The position numbers and the translations under genes were made by a program. Shown one piece after another: positions 1 to 9,262 of a stretch of 64,000 bases of DNA (its first letter is position 1; each line of letters starts with the position of its first letter). A model generated the notes under the pieces. It did no database searches. It saw only the letters and a program-made list of their open reading frames with translations, and was not told the origin of the DNA. The DNA lies in contig JAGQYM010000005.1 in NCBI GenBank assembly GCA_020436085.1, forward strand, positions 62,001 to 126,000, read 5' to 3'. This DNA is from Cyclobacteriaceae bacterium (GTDB lineage Bacteria > Bacteroidota > Bacteroidia > Cytophagales > Cyclobacteriaceae).

Positions 1-1
1 A

Positions 2-1678
2 AAAAAGAGTAGCGCGACACTGATTTTTACGAACACGAGGTCTTTTGCAGAAATCTGGTATCAGAAAATATTAGACAAGGCACCAGAACTCTCTGGGCTG
101 ATCGCAATGCATCATGGCTCCATTAGCCAGGAGCTGCGAAACTGGGTGGAGGAGCAATTGCACTCCGGTAAAATCCGGGCCGTAGTCTGTACCTCAAGCC
201 TGGACCTGGGCGTAGACTTCAGGCCAGTGGAGACTGTGGTCCAGGTAGGTGGCCCAAAAGGAGTAGCTCGATTTCTTCAACGGGCTGGCCGCAGCGGACA
301 TCAACCCGGGGCAGTCAGCAAAATATATTATTTGCCAACTCATGCTCTGGAACTGGTAGAGGCCGCGGCACTGCGTGAAGCAATGAATCGCAAAATTGTC
401 GAGCAGCGTGTACCTTACCTGCGATCTTTTGATGTGTTGGTTCAGTACCTCGTCACGCTAGGAGTAAGCGAAGGTTTTGTTGGGGATGAAATACTGAAAG
501 AGGTGAGGGGTACTTATTCATATTCCTCAATCACAGACGATGAGTGGAAATGGATTCTAAGATTCATTACTACAGGGGGTGCTGCCCTTACTGCCTACGA
601 TGAGTTTCGGAAGGTGAATTTTGAAAAAGGTAGATATAAAGTTGAGAACGGAAGGATCGCACATAGACATCGGCTGTCGATCGGCACCATAGTAGGTGAT
701 ACCTCGCTGTTGGTGCAATATGTTTCGGGAAAGACACTTGGGTCGATAGAAGAATCATTCATAGCCGCCCTTAATCCCGGTGATGTATTTTGGTTTGCCG
801 GCAGGAGCCTTGAGTTGGTAAGGGTAAAAGACATGACGGCACAAGTCAAGCGTTCGTCAAGGAAGTCCGGCAAAGTGCCTTCGTGGCAAGGTGGTCGAAT
901 GCCCCTGTCTTCTGAGATGGGTGAAATGATCAGATTCAAAATCCATCAAAGCACAAAAGACCAATTTGACGATCCAGAAATGAAGTTTCTGCGCCCCATG
1001 CTCGAGTTGCAGAGTAAGTTGTCCCTTTTGCCCACTCAAAAACAATTCCTGATTGAATACCTGGAGTCCAAAGAAGGATATCATGTGATGATGTATCCGT
1101 TTGAGGGAAGATTTGTTCACGAAGGGATGGCAGCTTTGTTGGCTTACCGCATCGCACGTATTAGCCCCATCACCTTTTCTATCGCGATGAATGACTACGG
1201 CTTTGAGTTGCTGTCAGATCAGCCGATTCCCATTGAGGAGGCTGTCGAAACAGATGTACTCGGTTTGGATAATCTGCATTCGGATATCCAGGCAAGTATT
1301 AATTCCATCGAGATGGCGAGGCGCAAGTTCCGCGATATAGCCGCCATTGCCGGCCTTGTTTTTAAAGGATTTCCAGGGCAGCGTGTGCGGGACAGGCACC
1401 TGCAATCTTCATCCCAGTTGTTCTTCGAAGTCTTTCACGATCACGAATCGCACAATCTTCTTTTACTTCAGGCTTTTGAAGAAGTGATGGATTTTCAACT
1501 CGAGGAAAATCGACTGCGAAATGCACTGGAGCGAATCGCTCATCAAAAGATAGTGATCAAATATCCCGACAGGCCAACCCCTTTCGGACTTCCAATAATG
1601 GTAGACAGGCTCAGAGAGAAATTAACGTCTGAAAAACTGGAAGACCGGATTAAGAGAATGATTATTCAGTATGAGTAG
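2..1678 (+). CDS. Ligase-associated Lhr-type DEXH helicase, 3' part (5' end outside window)
   Basis: This is the C-terminal part of a large superfamily 2 helicase. The reading frame is open from base 2, upstream of the first ATG at 107, so the gene starts outside the window. Helicase motif IV (LIFTNTRSFAE) lies before that ATG. It is followed by motif V (TSSLDLGVDF) and motif VI (QRAGRSGHQPG), then a long winged-helix and Lhr-type C-terminal region. The order and spacing match the ligase-associated DNA damage response helicases, which act with an ATP-dependent DNA ligase, a beta-lactamase-fold exonuclease and the phosphoesterase PdeM. A pdeM gene lies at 4133, which supports this assignment; the ligase and exonuclease would be expected just upstream of the window. 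The 3' end overlaps the convergent PiT gene by 17 bp. Confidence 0.9.
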   Translation, partial: KKSSATLIFTNTRSFAEIWYQKILDKAPELSGLIAMHHGSISQELRNWVEEQLHSGKIRAVVCTSSLDLGVDFRPVETVVQVGGPKGVARFLQRAGRSGHQPGAVSKIYYLPTHALELVEAAALREAMNRKIVEQRVPYLRSFDVLVQYLVTLGVSEGFVGDEILKEVRGTYSYSSITDDEWKWILRFITTGGAALTAYDEFRKVNFEKGRYKVENGRIAHRHRLSIGTIVGDTSLLVQYVSGKTLGSIEESFIAALNPGDVFWFAGRSLELVRVKDMTAQVKRSSRKSGKVPSWQGGRMPLSSEMGEMIRFKIHQSTKDQFDDPEMKFLRPMLELQSKLSLLPTQKQFLIEYLESKEGYHVMMYPFEGRFVHEGMAALLAYRIARISPITFSIAMNDYGFELLSDQPIPIEEAVETDVLGLDNLHSDIQASINSIEMARRKFRDIAAIAGLVFKGFPGQRVRDRHLQSSSQLFFEVFHDHESHNLLLLQAFEEVMDFQLEENRLRNALERIAHQKIVIKYPDRPTPFGLPIMVDRLREKLTSEKLEDRIKRMIIQYE

Positions 1679-3935
1679 ATTGAGGCTTCTCTCTTTGTGT
1701 CTGAGATTGTCGCACAAAATCGTGGTACAATTGGTAAATCCTGTGGACCAGGGTTATAATGTCTTTTGTTTCCAAAAGTATCCGCGTTTGAAGCAGTGCC
1801 ATTCGATTGCCTAACTCGTCTTTTTGAATGTCGAGAATCTGCTCGTCAAGTTTCTTATTAATATGAAGCAAAAGCTTTTCCTTCCGGCTATCGATCGACT
1901 CGCTCTTTTCAAAGTTTAATTTTGAAATAGCGCTACTTATATCGTCAATAAAATCACCGAGATCCTTATCAATCTCCTGAAGCATTGAGGCATACTTTTT
2001 CTTTGGAGGAGAGTGGTGATTAACGACATGGTTTGCACTAGATTCATTCAGAAGCAACGCGCTTTGATACAGGTCTTGAGTAAGGTCAAAAACAAGAATA
2101 TAGAGTCGGCCAGCTGCAACATTGCCCTTCTCCATTTTGCGAACATACTTGATAATCTTATTATGTAACTTTTCGTTTTGAAGTTTCAGCTTCTGAATTT
2201 CATTTTTGGATTTTACCAACGCCTTGCTGTTCTCATTAATGAGCGACTTGATGCTGAGGCTGCCCACCTTTGATACTGTTTTCAGACTCTTTACCGTGTT
2301 GGATTTACTTTCCTCAATCACTTGCTGGATGTCGAAAACATCAGCTGCCAGAAATTGATTGTTGATCTCCTCTTCAGATGTTTTGCGTTTGAAAACAATG
2401 TGACTTCTAATAAGCAGAAAAATCGCGACAACCGTGAGCGCGATGACTCCTGGGAAACCTGTTTTGAAAAGAATGAAGGCAAAGAATCCGCAGGTGGTAA
2501 AAGCGACCAACGCGGTAGTGAGCCAACCTGCAATAACATTAATTACTCCGGCCACTCTGTACACCGCACTCTCACGGCCCCAGGCCTGATCTGCAAAAGA
2601 TGTGCCCATGGCTACCATGAAAGTTACAAATGTGGTGGAAAGTGGAAGTTTTTGAGAGGTGGCATAAGCGATCAAAACACTTGATACCAATAGATTAACG
2701 GATGCCCTGATCAGGTCAAACGAAGGTTTTTCCGAATCAACTACTACTTCGTCTTTGGCCTTTGAGAAACGGTCAGTTAGATATTGAGACCATTTCTCTG
2801 GAACGAAATATTGAACTGACTTGCCGATGAAAATACTCATCCCCACCAGACCCCGAGATATATAATTTGATCTGAATTTCTCATCGCCTTCATCCTGGCG
2901 GCTTAGTGAAACCTCAGTCTCTGTGACTTTTCTGCTTTTTGCATTAGTCCAAAGTGTAATGACCATGATGATGCCGCTGCCCAGCAATATCGTGGAGGGT
3001 GTAGCGACTTTTTGAGCCAGTCCCGCCATGTTAAATTCCGATGGCGAAACACCAGAGCCAGCCCAACTTTGAAAACTCATGAGTCCTGCCACAGAAACTC
3101 CAATAAAATTCACAAGATCATTGCCAGCGAAAGCCATGGCTAGTGAGAACGTCCCAAGCAACACAACGACCTTGAGCGGATTGATCTTACGCCACCACAT
3201 CAATGACTGTATGACTATACTCCAAAAAACAATTGAAATAATCAGGATTAAGAACGTATTAGACATAATCCATTTGATCTGGCTGTCACTAACCAGCGTA
3301 CTTCCTTTTACACCCTTAATCAGAAGAAAATAAATGATAGTGGTGATAGCCAAGCCACTAAACATCGCTCCATAGCGTTTTAGGTTTTTTTCAAGATTGA
3401 AGGTGAAAATGATCCTGGATATGTGCTGAATAATTGCCCCAACTACAAATGATATAAGTACCGAAAGAAATATTCCAGAGATGATGGTTATGGCACTTGA
3501 GTAATTAATTATCTCTCTCCATTTGCTCACTCCGTCACCATTTTCATAAGCTATTAAAAGGCCCGTGATCAGTGCACCGCCTAATAGTTCAAAGACAAGA
3601 GATACTGTAGTGGAAGTGGGCAGACCCAACGTATTATAAAAATCGAGTAGAATAATGTCTGTGATCATAACCGAAAGGAAAATGATCATGATTTTATCGA
3701 AGGTGAAATACGCAGGATTGAAAATGCCCTGTCGGGCTACTTCCATCATTCCACTGGAAAACGTGGAGCCCATGATTACGCCCAGAGATGCGATAATTAG
3801 AATCGTTCTAAAGGGGGCTACCCGCGACCCGATGGCAGAATTAAGGAAATTTACTGCATCATTGCTGACCCCTACCACCAGGTCGACAATGGCAAGAGAG
3901 AACAAAACAAAAACGAGAATCTGGTAACCTTCCAT
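1662..3935 (-). CDS. PiT-family inorganic phosphate transporter with C-terminal helical (PhoU-like) domain
   Basis: This predicted inner-membrane phosphate permease has 757 residues. The first half holds the PiT signature regions, VGVSNDAVNFLNSAIGSR near the N terminus and a second copy, FAGNDLVNFIGVSVAG, around residue 270. These inverted repeats form the transport core of the family. About ten hydrophobic segments follow to about residue 500. The last 230 residues are charged and helical, rich in Lys, Glu and Leu, and resemble the PhoU-like cytoplasmic domain fused to PiT proteins in many Bacteroidota. The gene is antisense between the helicase and pdeM, which normally belong together, so its position here looks like an insertion into that repair cluster. 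It probably has its own promoter. Phosphate as substrate is inferred from the family. Confidence 0.88.
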   Translation of the reverse strand: MEGYQILVFVLFSLAIVDLVVGVSNDAVNFLNSAIGSRVAPFRTILIIASLGVIMGSTFSSGMMEVARQGIFNPAYFTFDKIMIIFLSVMITDIILLDFYNTLGLPTSTTVSLVFELLGGALITGLLIAYENGDGVSKWREIINYSSAITIISGIFLSVLISFVVGAIIQHISRIIFTFNLEKNLKRYGAMFSGLAITTIIYFLLIKGVKGSTLVSDSQIKWIMSNTFLILIISIVFWSIVIQSLMWWRKINPLKVVVLLGTFSLAMAFAGNDLVNFIGVSVAGLMSFQSWAGSGVSPSEFNMAGLAQKVATPSTILLGSGIIMVITLWTNAKSRKVTETEVSLSRQDEGDEKFRSNYISRGLVGMSIFIGKSVQYFVPEKWSQYLTDRFSKAKDEVVVDSEKPSFDLIRASVNLLVSSVLIAYATSQKLPLSTTFVTFMVAMGTSFADQAWGRESAVYRVAGVINVIAGWLTTALVAFTTCGFFAFILFKTGFPGVIALTVVAIFLLIRSHIVFKRKTSEEEINNQFLAADVFDIQQVIEESKSNTVKSLKTVSKVGSLSIKSLINENSKALVKSKNEIQKLKLQNEKLHNKIIKYVRKMEKGNVAAGRLYILVFDLTQDLYQSALLLNESSANHVVNHHSPPKKKYASMLQEIDKDLGDFIDDISSAISKLNFEKSESIDSRKEKLLLHINKKLDEQILDIQKDELGNRMALLQTRILLETKDIITLVHRIYQLYHDFVRQSQTQREKPQSTHTE

Positions 3936-4132
3936 AAGCGCGGGAAAGATAATTACCCTCTAAGAATTAACCCAAAATGGCTGGAATAATAGGCCAGTTT
4001 TTTTGAGAAGACATAACATTATATTAACACAAGTCTGCCAATTATTTTTATCGGTTTAAACAGGAGATTATTTTAATGATTAATTTTTTCCGTACCGGTA
4101 AAGTGTTTTCTTGAGACTGAAGAAGAAAAGTG

Positions 4133-4801
4133 ATGAATCAGGTCTATTTACCAACTTTCTCAGCGTGCGTGGAATTGGAGGGATTAAAACTCGTGCTGCT
4201 GCCAGAGAAGGCAATATTTATCCCTGGCGAAAAATCCTTGCTTCTGGCCGATTTGCATTTGGGCAAAATCAACCACTTTAGAAGGGCCGGGATTCCACTA
4301 CCCAGTAAGGCGAATGACGAAAACCTGGAGCGACTAATTGATCTGATAAATAAGACTAACGCGGATAGAGTCATATTTCTTGGCGACCTGTTTCACAGCC
4401 ACTACAACTCTGAGTGGGAATCACTGGGGCAAGTACTTAGACATTTTCCGGGTTGTGAATTTCATCTTGTACTAGGCAATCACGATATCATGAGTCAACT
4501 ACAGTATGAACGATATCGGATCAAGATTTGTGACGAGCTTCATCTGGGACCTTTACTGTTAACACATGAATTAATGGATAACTCACAAAAATATAATCTT
4601 GCTGGCCATGTTCATCCTGGGGTGAGACTCACCGGTCGGGGAAAACAGTCAATGATGTTACCCTGTTTTTATTTTGGCGAGCGTAAAGGATTGATGCCTG
4701 CTTTCGGTTCCTTCACAGGCTTGGCTCGTGTTGCAATAAAGAAGGAAGATCGTGTGTTTGCAATCGCAGATGGAAAAGTGCTGAACCTCGATAATGCGTA
4801 A
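4133..4801 (+). CDS. pdeM: Ligase-associated DNA damage response endonuclease PdeM
   Basis: This is a calcineurin-fold metallophosphoesterase of about 222 residues. The metal-binding motifs occur in order: ADLHLGK (Asp and His near residues 40-42), GDLFHS (near 83-88), LGNHD (near 113-117), a lone LLTHE (near 144) and GHVHPG (near 157-162). The protein ends with a family-typical region ending in a conserved Phe-rich stretch. PdeM proteins are encoded with an Lhr-type helicase, a DNA ligase and an exonuclease. The helicase is present upstream, although an antisense phosphate transporter separates the two. The frame opens with GTG at 4130 directly followed by ATG at 4133; ATG is preferred, behind a purine-rich AGAAGAAAAG. 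The 3' end overlaps the CapA-like gene by 8 bp. Confidence 0.85.
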   Translation: MNQVYLPTFSACVELEGLKLVLLPEKAIFIPGEKSLLLADLHLGKINHFRRAGIPLPSKANDENLERLIDLINKTNADRVIFLGDLFHSHYNSEWESLGQVLRHFPGCEFHLVLGNHDIMSQLQYERYRIKICDELHLGPLLLTHELMDNSQKYNLAGHVHPGVRLTGRGKQSMMLPCFYFGERKGLMPAFGSFTGLARVAIKKEDRVFAIADGKVLNLDNA

Positions 4802-6158
4802 ACTAATTTTTTTCCTGTTTGTTGTTGGGGCATCTCAAGCTGCCGCTCAGGATACCACGAGGCTGTCGTTACTTTTTGTTGGCGATATTATGCAACATGA
4901 TTCTCAAATCCGTGCAGCAAAACTTGAAAAAGGAGGATATGATTACAATGAGTGTTTTCAATTTGTAAAACCATTGATTGAAAAAGCAGATGTTGCAATC
5001 GGAAATCTTGAGTTGACATTGGCCGGCCCACCTCACAAAGGTTATCCACAGTTCAGTGCACCCGATGAGTTGGCATACACTCTTAAAGAAAGTGGATTCG
5101 ATGTTCTGGTTACTGCCAACAACCACTCACTCGACCGCAGGAAGCGGGGTTTGGAACGGACAATCAAGGTGCTCGACTCACTCAACATTCCGCACACAGG
5201 CACTTTCAAAGATTCACTGGAACGAGCTCAACAGTATCCACTTTTGGTGGAGAAAAAAGGCTTCAAGTTTTCCCTTCTCAACTACACCTACGGTACCAAT
5301 GGAATACCGGTCACAAAACCTAATGTGATCAACCTTATTGACACCACGCAAATCAAAGTTGATCTGGAGAAAGCCAAAACCCAAAGCCCTGATTTTGTTA
5401 TTGTCTTTATGCATTGGGGTTTGGAGTATCAGGATACGCCCTCGAGGGAACAGCGTTCTGTAGCCAATTTCTGTTTAAAGAATGGAGCGCAATTGGTAAT
5501 TGGATCGCATCCCCATGTTTTACAGCAGTTTGAATGGGATCAGGAGAACAATACCGTTGTGGCCTATTCGCTTGGAAATTTTGTTTCAGGGCAGCAGTCC
5601 CGATACCGTGATGGAGGCTCTATGCTGTGGGTAGAAATGGAAAAGACAACCGAATTGGATAGCACCAGTAACGTGGTGATCAAAAATGTAGCACATGACC
5701 TGGCATGGGTATATAGAAACTTTGAAACACCTAAAAAATATTTCATCCTCCCAGTCAAAGAGTTCGAGTCTGATTCTATTTTGATGGGTAAAACCTCTCG
5801 CGAGTTATTGAAGGTATTCGCTGAAGACTCAAGAAAATTACTATCCTCTAAGAATAAAAATGTAAATGAATCAGAACGTCAATTAATTGAGTCGGACTAC
5901 TATAAAATTCATTTAGGTTCGGCACCCGACACTATACAAATCGATTCTCTGGCCGTTCTAAGTTTTTATAACATAACGCCATCGCAAAGGAATGATAGTT
6001 TGGAATGGATTTCAGAGCCGATCTACGATCGCGAAGTGGCGGAGGCAGCGTTATCAGATTTGAAAACCAACTCACCTTTTAAAGAAGCGAAGCTGGTGTG
6101 GTATTATTGGGGAAGGAGGCAAAATGCTTTACCGCCCCGTAAAGATGACGCCAATTGA
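4794..6158 (+). CDS. CapA-family (PgsA-like) metallophosphoesterase-fold secreted protein
   Basis: The protein has 454 residues and a cleavable signal peptide ending at SQAAAQ. The CapA fold is recognisable from LLFVGDIMQHDSQI, AIGNLELTLAG, VTANNHSLDRR, VFMHWGLEYQ, VIGSHPHVLQ and YSLGNFVSGQ, which are the usual metal-site and core motifs in the usual order. CapA/PgsA proteins take part in polyglutamate or capsule export in Gram-positive bacteria; in Bacteroidota the role is unknown, so only the fold and an exported location can be claimed. A C-terminal extension of about 130 residues follows the domain. The start codon lies within the end of pdeM (8 bp overlap), which implies translational coupling. 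The 3' end overlaps the convergent barrel gene by 30 bp. Confidence 0.85.
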   Translation: MRKLIFFLFVVGASQAAAQDTTRLSLLFVGDIMQHDSQIRAAKLEKGGYDYNECFQFVKPLIEKADVAIGNLELTLAGPPHKGYPQFSAPDELAYTLKESGFDVLVTANNHSLDRRKRGLERTIKVLDSLNIPHTGTFKDSLERAQQYPLLVEKKGFKFSLLNYTYGTNGIPVTKPNVINLIDTTQIKVDLEKAKTQSPDFVIVFMHWGLEYQDTPSREQRSVANFCLKNGAQLVIGSHPHVLQQFEWDQENNTVVAYSLGNFVSGQQSRYRDGGSMLWVEMEKTTELDSTSNVVIKNVAHDLAWVYRNFETPKKYFILPVKEFESDSILMGKTSRELLKVFAEDSRKLLSSKNKNVNESERQLIESDYYKIHLGSAPDTIQIDSLAVLSFYNITPSQRNDSLEWISEPIYDREVAEAALSDLKTNSPFKEAKLVWYYWGRRQNALPPRKDDAN

Positions 6159-6812
6159 AAACTCAAGCCCTGTGAAATCGATTTTCGCATCCGGATAGTC
6201 CGCTTGCACAGTCTGATTTGATCCATTCAGGTTGCCTCCGGAGTAGCTCCCCACTAAAGGAAACCTGGAGGTTCCGTTGAGGTAGTTGCACTCCAGTGAA
6301 ATACCAAACTGATTGGTAACATAAACTGTAAACTCCGCGCCCACGTGATAGCCAAACCCAGGGTTGTTGTCAAATGATAAAGCTGCATTGGCAATATCCC
6401 ATCCTTCATATTCACGCAAAGCTCTGTCCATATTACCGTAGTCGATCCGCTGATCAAAACCATAAAATGCAAAGCCACCACCCTTGATGTCAAACTGTGC
6501 TTGTTTGCCTTTGAATTGCAACACAAGTTCAAGCGGTACAAACAGCGTAAAGTTGGGTCCGGTTAGAGGATCAGTACTCTCAAATGGAAGATCAATAACA
6601 TTTAGACCTGCCATCCTATAAAGGGAAAATCCAGTCTCTACAGCCAGATATCGATTTAGGTCAAAGCCCACACCCCTGAGCGAAAACGGACTAATAGGAG
6701 TGGAAAATGAACCATTTCTGGGGATGAAATAGGAGAAGGACAGACCAACATTTTGCGAGTAGGCAGTGACAGCGGAGACTCCCAGAATAAGTGTAATCAG
6801 TATCTTTTTCAT
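6129..6812 (-). CDS. Outer-membrane beta-barrel-like protein of unknown function
   Basis: A 227-residue protein with a signal peptide ending near VTAYSQ. The mature part has alternating aromatic and polar strands such as VGLSFSYFIPRNG, AVETGFSLY, FGISLECNYL and FTGLEFSIGVIFTGR, with a C-terminal strand rich in hydrophobic residues as expected for a small outer-membrane barrel. No specific family is recognised. It is convergent with the CapA-like gene and overlaps its last 30 bp. The upstream region toward 6940 is shared with the divergent amidohydrolase gene, so the two may have back-to-back promoters. Confidence 0.7.
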   Translation of the reverse strand: MKKILITLILGVSAVTAYSQNVGLSFSYFIPRNGSFSTPISPFSLRGVGFDLNRYLAVETGFSLYRMAGLNVIDLPFESTDPLTGPNFTLFVPLELVLQFKGKQAQFDIKGGGFAFYGFDQRIDYGNMDRALREYEGWDIANAALSFDNNPGFGYHVGAEFTVYVTNQFGISLECNYLNGTSRFPLVGSYSGGNLNGSNQTVQADYPDAKIDFTGLEFSIGVIFTGR

Positions 6813-6939
6813 CAGGCAATAATTTCTGTCAGCAAGTTAATGACATACAGTCTTTTTAAAGACCGATTGTGGATACTTGTTCCCAATTCGCGATAAAAGA
6901 TGTTAATTTTCAGTTTATAACATTTGATCTTAAACCCCG

Positions 6940-8649
6940 ATGAGAAAATATCTAGCATTAATCGTTCTCTCCGTCATTCTGTTTTCATGCGGAGAAAAAC
7001 AGAAACCCGCTGACATAATCGTGTCAGGTGGAACCATTTATACAATGGACACAAACTCACCGACTGCCGAAGCCGTTGCGGTGTCAGGTGGGAAAATAAT
7101 TTACGTGGGCACTGCGGCTGACGTTCAAAAATATAAAGGAGAGAATACCACCATGGTTGACCTGCAAGGTCAAACGATGACACCAGGATTCATTGAGTCG
7201 CACGGCCACATGATGGGCTTAGGCTACAATGAAATGAATCTTGACCTGATGGATACCAAAAGTTGGGATGAAATTGTTGATCGCGTGAAAGAAGCAGTAG
7301 GGAAAGCACAACCCGGAGAGTGGATCGTGGGACGTGGATGGCATCAGGATAAATGGGATAAGAAACCAGAAAAGATGGTGAAGGGGTTTCAAACTCATCA
7401 CAAGCTTAGTGAAGTATCTCCGGACAACCCTGTGTTCCTCGGCCATGCTAGCGGTCACGCAGGATTCGCAAATGCGAAAGCCATGCAGATTGCCGGTGTT
7501 AATCAAATGTCGATCGAGAAGATGGAGAAAGATTTGGGAGAAGGTGGCGAAATTATAAGAGATGAACTTGGCAACCCAACGGGGCTGTTCAATGAAAGAG
7601 CACAAGGTCTGATCTATAACTACATTCCGGAGAATACAGAAGAAACAGATACGAAGGCACTCGAGTTGGCGATGGACGCATGTGCGCGCGAAGGTATCAC
7701 GAGCTTCCACGATGCTGGTGCATCCCGAAGCGATATTGCCTTGTTCCAAAAGTTTAGGGCAGAAGACAAGATGAAAACCAGACTTTATGTAATGGTGACG
7801 GGCAGAGATCCAGAGCTCGTATACGAGTGGATCAGAAGAGGGCCATTGGTTGACTCAACTGATTTCCTCACGATACGATCTATAAAGCTTAACTGCGATG
7901 GTGCATTAGGTTCCAGAGGCGCATGGCTATTGGAACCGTATACTGATAGAGATAATTGGTATGGCATGCCAACACTCTCTATGGATACGGTGTTGAGCGT
8001 ATCAAAGGCGGCACTGAAGAGCGGATTTCAGGTTTGCTCTCATGCGATCGGGGATAGGGCAAACCGTGAAATTCTTGATCGCTACGAAACGGCCTTTAAC
8101 GAGAATCCTTCTTTGGCTACCAATCACCGATTTAGAATCGAGCATGCACAACATGTCCATCCTCAAGACATTCCTCGATTTGGTAAGTTGAATGTGATTG
8201 CAGCCATGCAGGCCATTCACCTCTCTTCCGATAGACCCTGGGCGATTGATCGCCTTGGCGAAAAGCGAATTGTTGAGGAGACCTATGTATGGCAGGATCT
8301 GATGAAGTCTGGAGCCATGATTATCAATGGCACGGACGTTCCCGTAGAACCCATAAGTCCGGTGGCTAGCTTCTATGCTTCCGTTAGCCGGAGAACATTA
8401 CAGGGCGAACCGGAAGGGGGCTACGAACCCAATCAGAAGATGACCAGGGAGCAGGCGCTAAGGTCTTATACACTTGACGCTGCTTATGGGGCATTCCAGG
8501 AAGAACATCTGGGCTCTATCGAAGTGGGCAAGACCGCGGACTTTACAATATTCAGCCAGGACCTGATGACGGTTCCGGAGGATCAACTGTTAGGAACGAA
8601 AATTTCAAAAACAATTGTCAGTGGAAAGATAGTTTATGACGCCCCTTAG
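6940..8649 (+). CDS. Amidohydrolase-family lipoprotein (YtcJ-like)
   Basis: A 569-residue metal-dependent hydrolase of the amidohydrolase superfamily. The N terminus is a lipoprotein signal with Cys 17 in ILFSCGEK. The first metal-binding motif is PGFIESHGHM. Later YtcJ-type motifs are KLNCDGALGSRGAWLLEPY, CSHAIGDRANREILDRYE, RIEHAQHVHPQD and INGTDVPVEPISP, and the C terminus returns to the small beta-sandwich domain (EHLGSIEVGKTADFTIFS). The substrate cannot be read from sequence; YtcJ-like enzymes hydrolyse amide or lactam bonds. It should act at the periplasmic face. A strong hairpin terminator follows at 8671. Confidence 0.88.
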   Translation: MRKYLALIVLSVILFSCGEKQKPADIIVSGGTIYTMDTNSPTAEAVAVSGGKIIYVGTAADVQKYKGENTTMVDLQGQTMTPGFIESHGHMMGLGYNEMNLDLMDTKSWDEIVDRVKEAVGKAQPGEWIVGRGWHQDKWDKKPEKMVKGFQTHHKLSEVSPDNPVFLGHASGHAGFANAKAMQIAGVNQMSIEKMEKDLGEGGEIIRDELGNPTGLFNERAQGLIYNYIPENTEETDTKALELAMDACAREGITSFHDAGASRSDIALFQKFRAEDKMKTRLYVMVTGRDPELVYEWIRRGPLVDSTDFLTIRSIKLNCDGALGSRGAWLLEPYTDRDNWYGMPTLSMDTVLSVSKAALKSGFQVCSHAIGDRANREILDRYETAFNENPSLATNHRFRIEHAQHVHPQDIPRFGKLNVIAAMQAIHLSSDRPWAIDRLGEKRIVEETYVWQDLMKSGAMIINGTDVPVEPISPVASFYASVSRRTLQGEPEGGYEPNQKMTREQALRSYTLDAAYGAFQEEHLGSIEVGKTADFTIFSQDLMTVPEDQLLGTKISKTIVSGKIVYDAP

Positions 8650-8670
8650 GTCCACAGAGACGATAAACAA

Positions 8671-8697
8671 AAAGTCCCGCTTTTGCGGGACTTTTTT
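8671..8697. terminator. Bidirectional rho-independent terminator
   Basis: A perfect 10-bp stem (8671-8680 with 8685-8694) encloses a four-T loop. It has a T run on the plus side and an A run upstream, so it can stop both the amidohydrolase gene and the convergent TerB-like gene. Confidence 0.85.
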
Positions 8698-8716
8698 ATT
8701 GACTTGTATTACAGTC

Positions 8717-9109
8717 TTATTTCAAGAATCTCCGCGCTCTTTCCATCAACATATTCCTGTCGGCTGTGATGGTGGGATCACTATAAATACGGGAAGAAAG
8801 CTCAGCGACTACCCCTTTTTTATACCCAAGCTTCTCAGCGATTTCTTCACAAAACGAAATCTCACTTTTAAATACCTGCCCATCAGCTTTCATCAGTTGA
8901 ATCAGGTGATATAGGTTCTCAAATTTTTGGTCCTCGGAGAATACGGACAAGTCACCCACCGGTTTGGGGGCTTTCATCATAGCATCTACATCGTCTTTAG
9001 AAAGACCATTGGCTTTGCCGATCATATGGATGATCTTCGACTCGTGATCACCTACGGTCATATCGCTGGCTGCCAGGTTGATTAAAATATTTAATTGTTC
9101 CTTAATCAT
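8717..9109 (-). CDS. TerB-like (tellurite resistance B fold) cytosolic protein
   Basis: A 130-residue helical protein. It carries the two acidic repeats typical of the TerB fold: AASDMTVGDHESKIIHMIG near the N terminus and MKADGQVFKSEISFCEEIA near residue 72. In TerB these acidic helix pairs bind metal ions. The family occurs widely as stand-alone stress proteins, so tellurite resistance itself should not be inferred. No other ter genes are nearby. It is convergent with the amidohydrolase gene and separated from it by the bidirectional terminator. Confidence 0.7.
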   Translation of the reverse strand: MIKEQLNILINLAASDMTVGDHESKIIHMIGKANGLSKDDVDAMMKAPKPVGDLSVFSEDQKFENLYHLIQLMKADGQVFKSEISFCEEIAEKLGYKKGVVAELSSRIYSDPTITADRNMLMERARRFLK

Positions 9110-9262
9110 AGTCGTTAATTTTCGCTATTTGTGGCGGTTATAGGCTGAAATTTAGTCAAAAATGAATAATTTTTCGATTCTGACTGAAAAAAACCTTACA
9201 AAGGCATTATTTGTGAGCAACCCTCAGAGGCTGGGGTTGTCATTGTTTCAAAAATCATTGAT

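Noticed and set aside
8636-8914. 92-codon frame on the plus strand
   Set aside because: It runs through a strong terminator and lies opposite the TerB-like gene.
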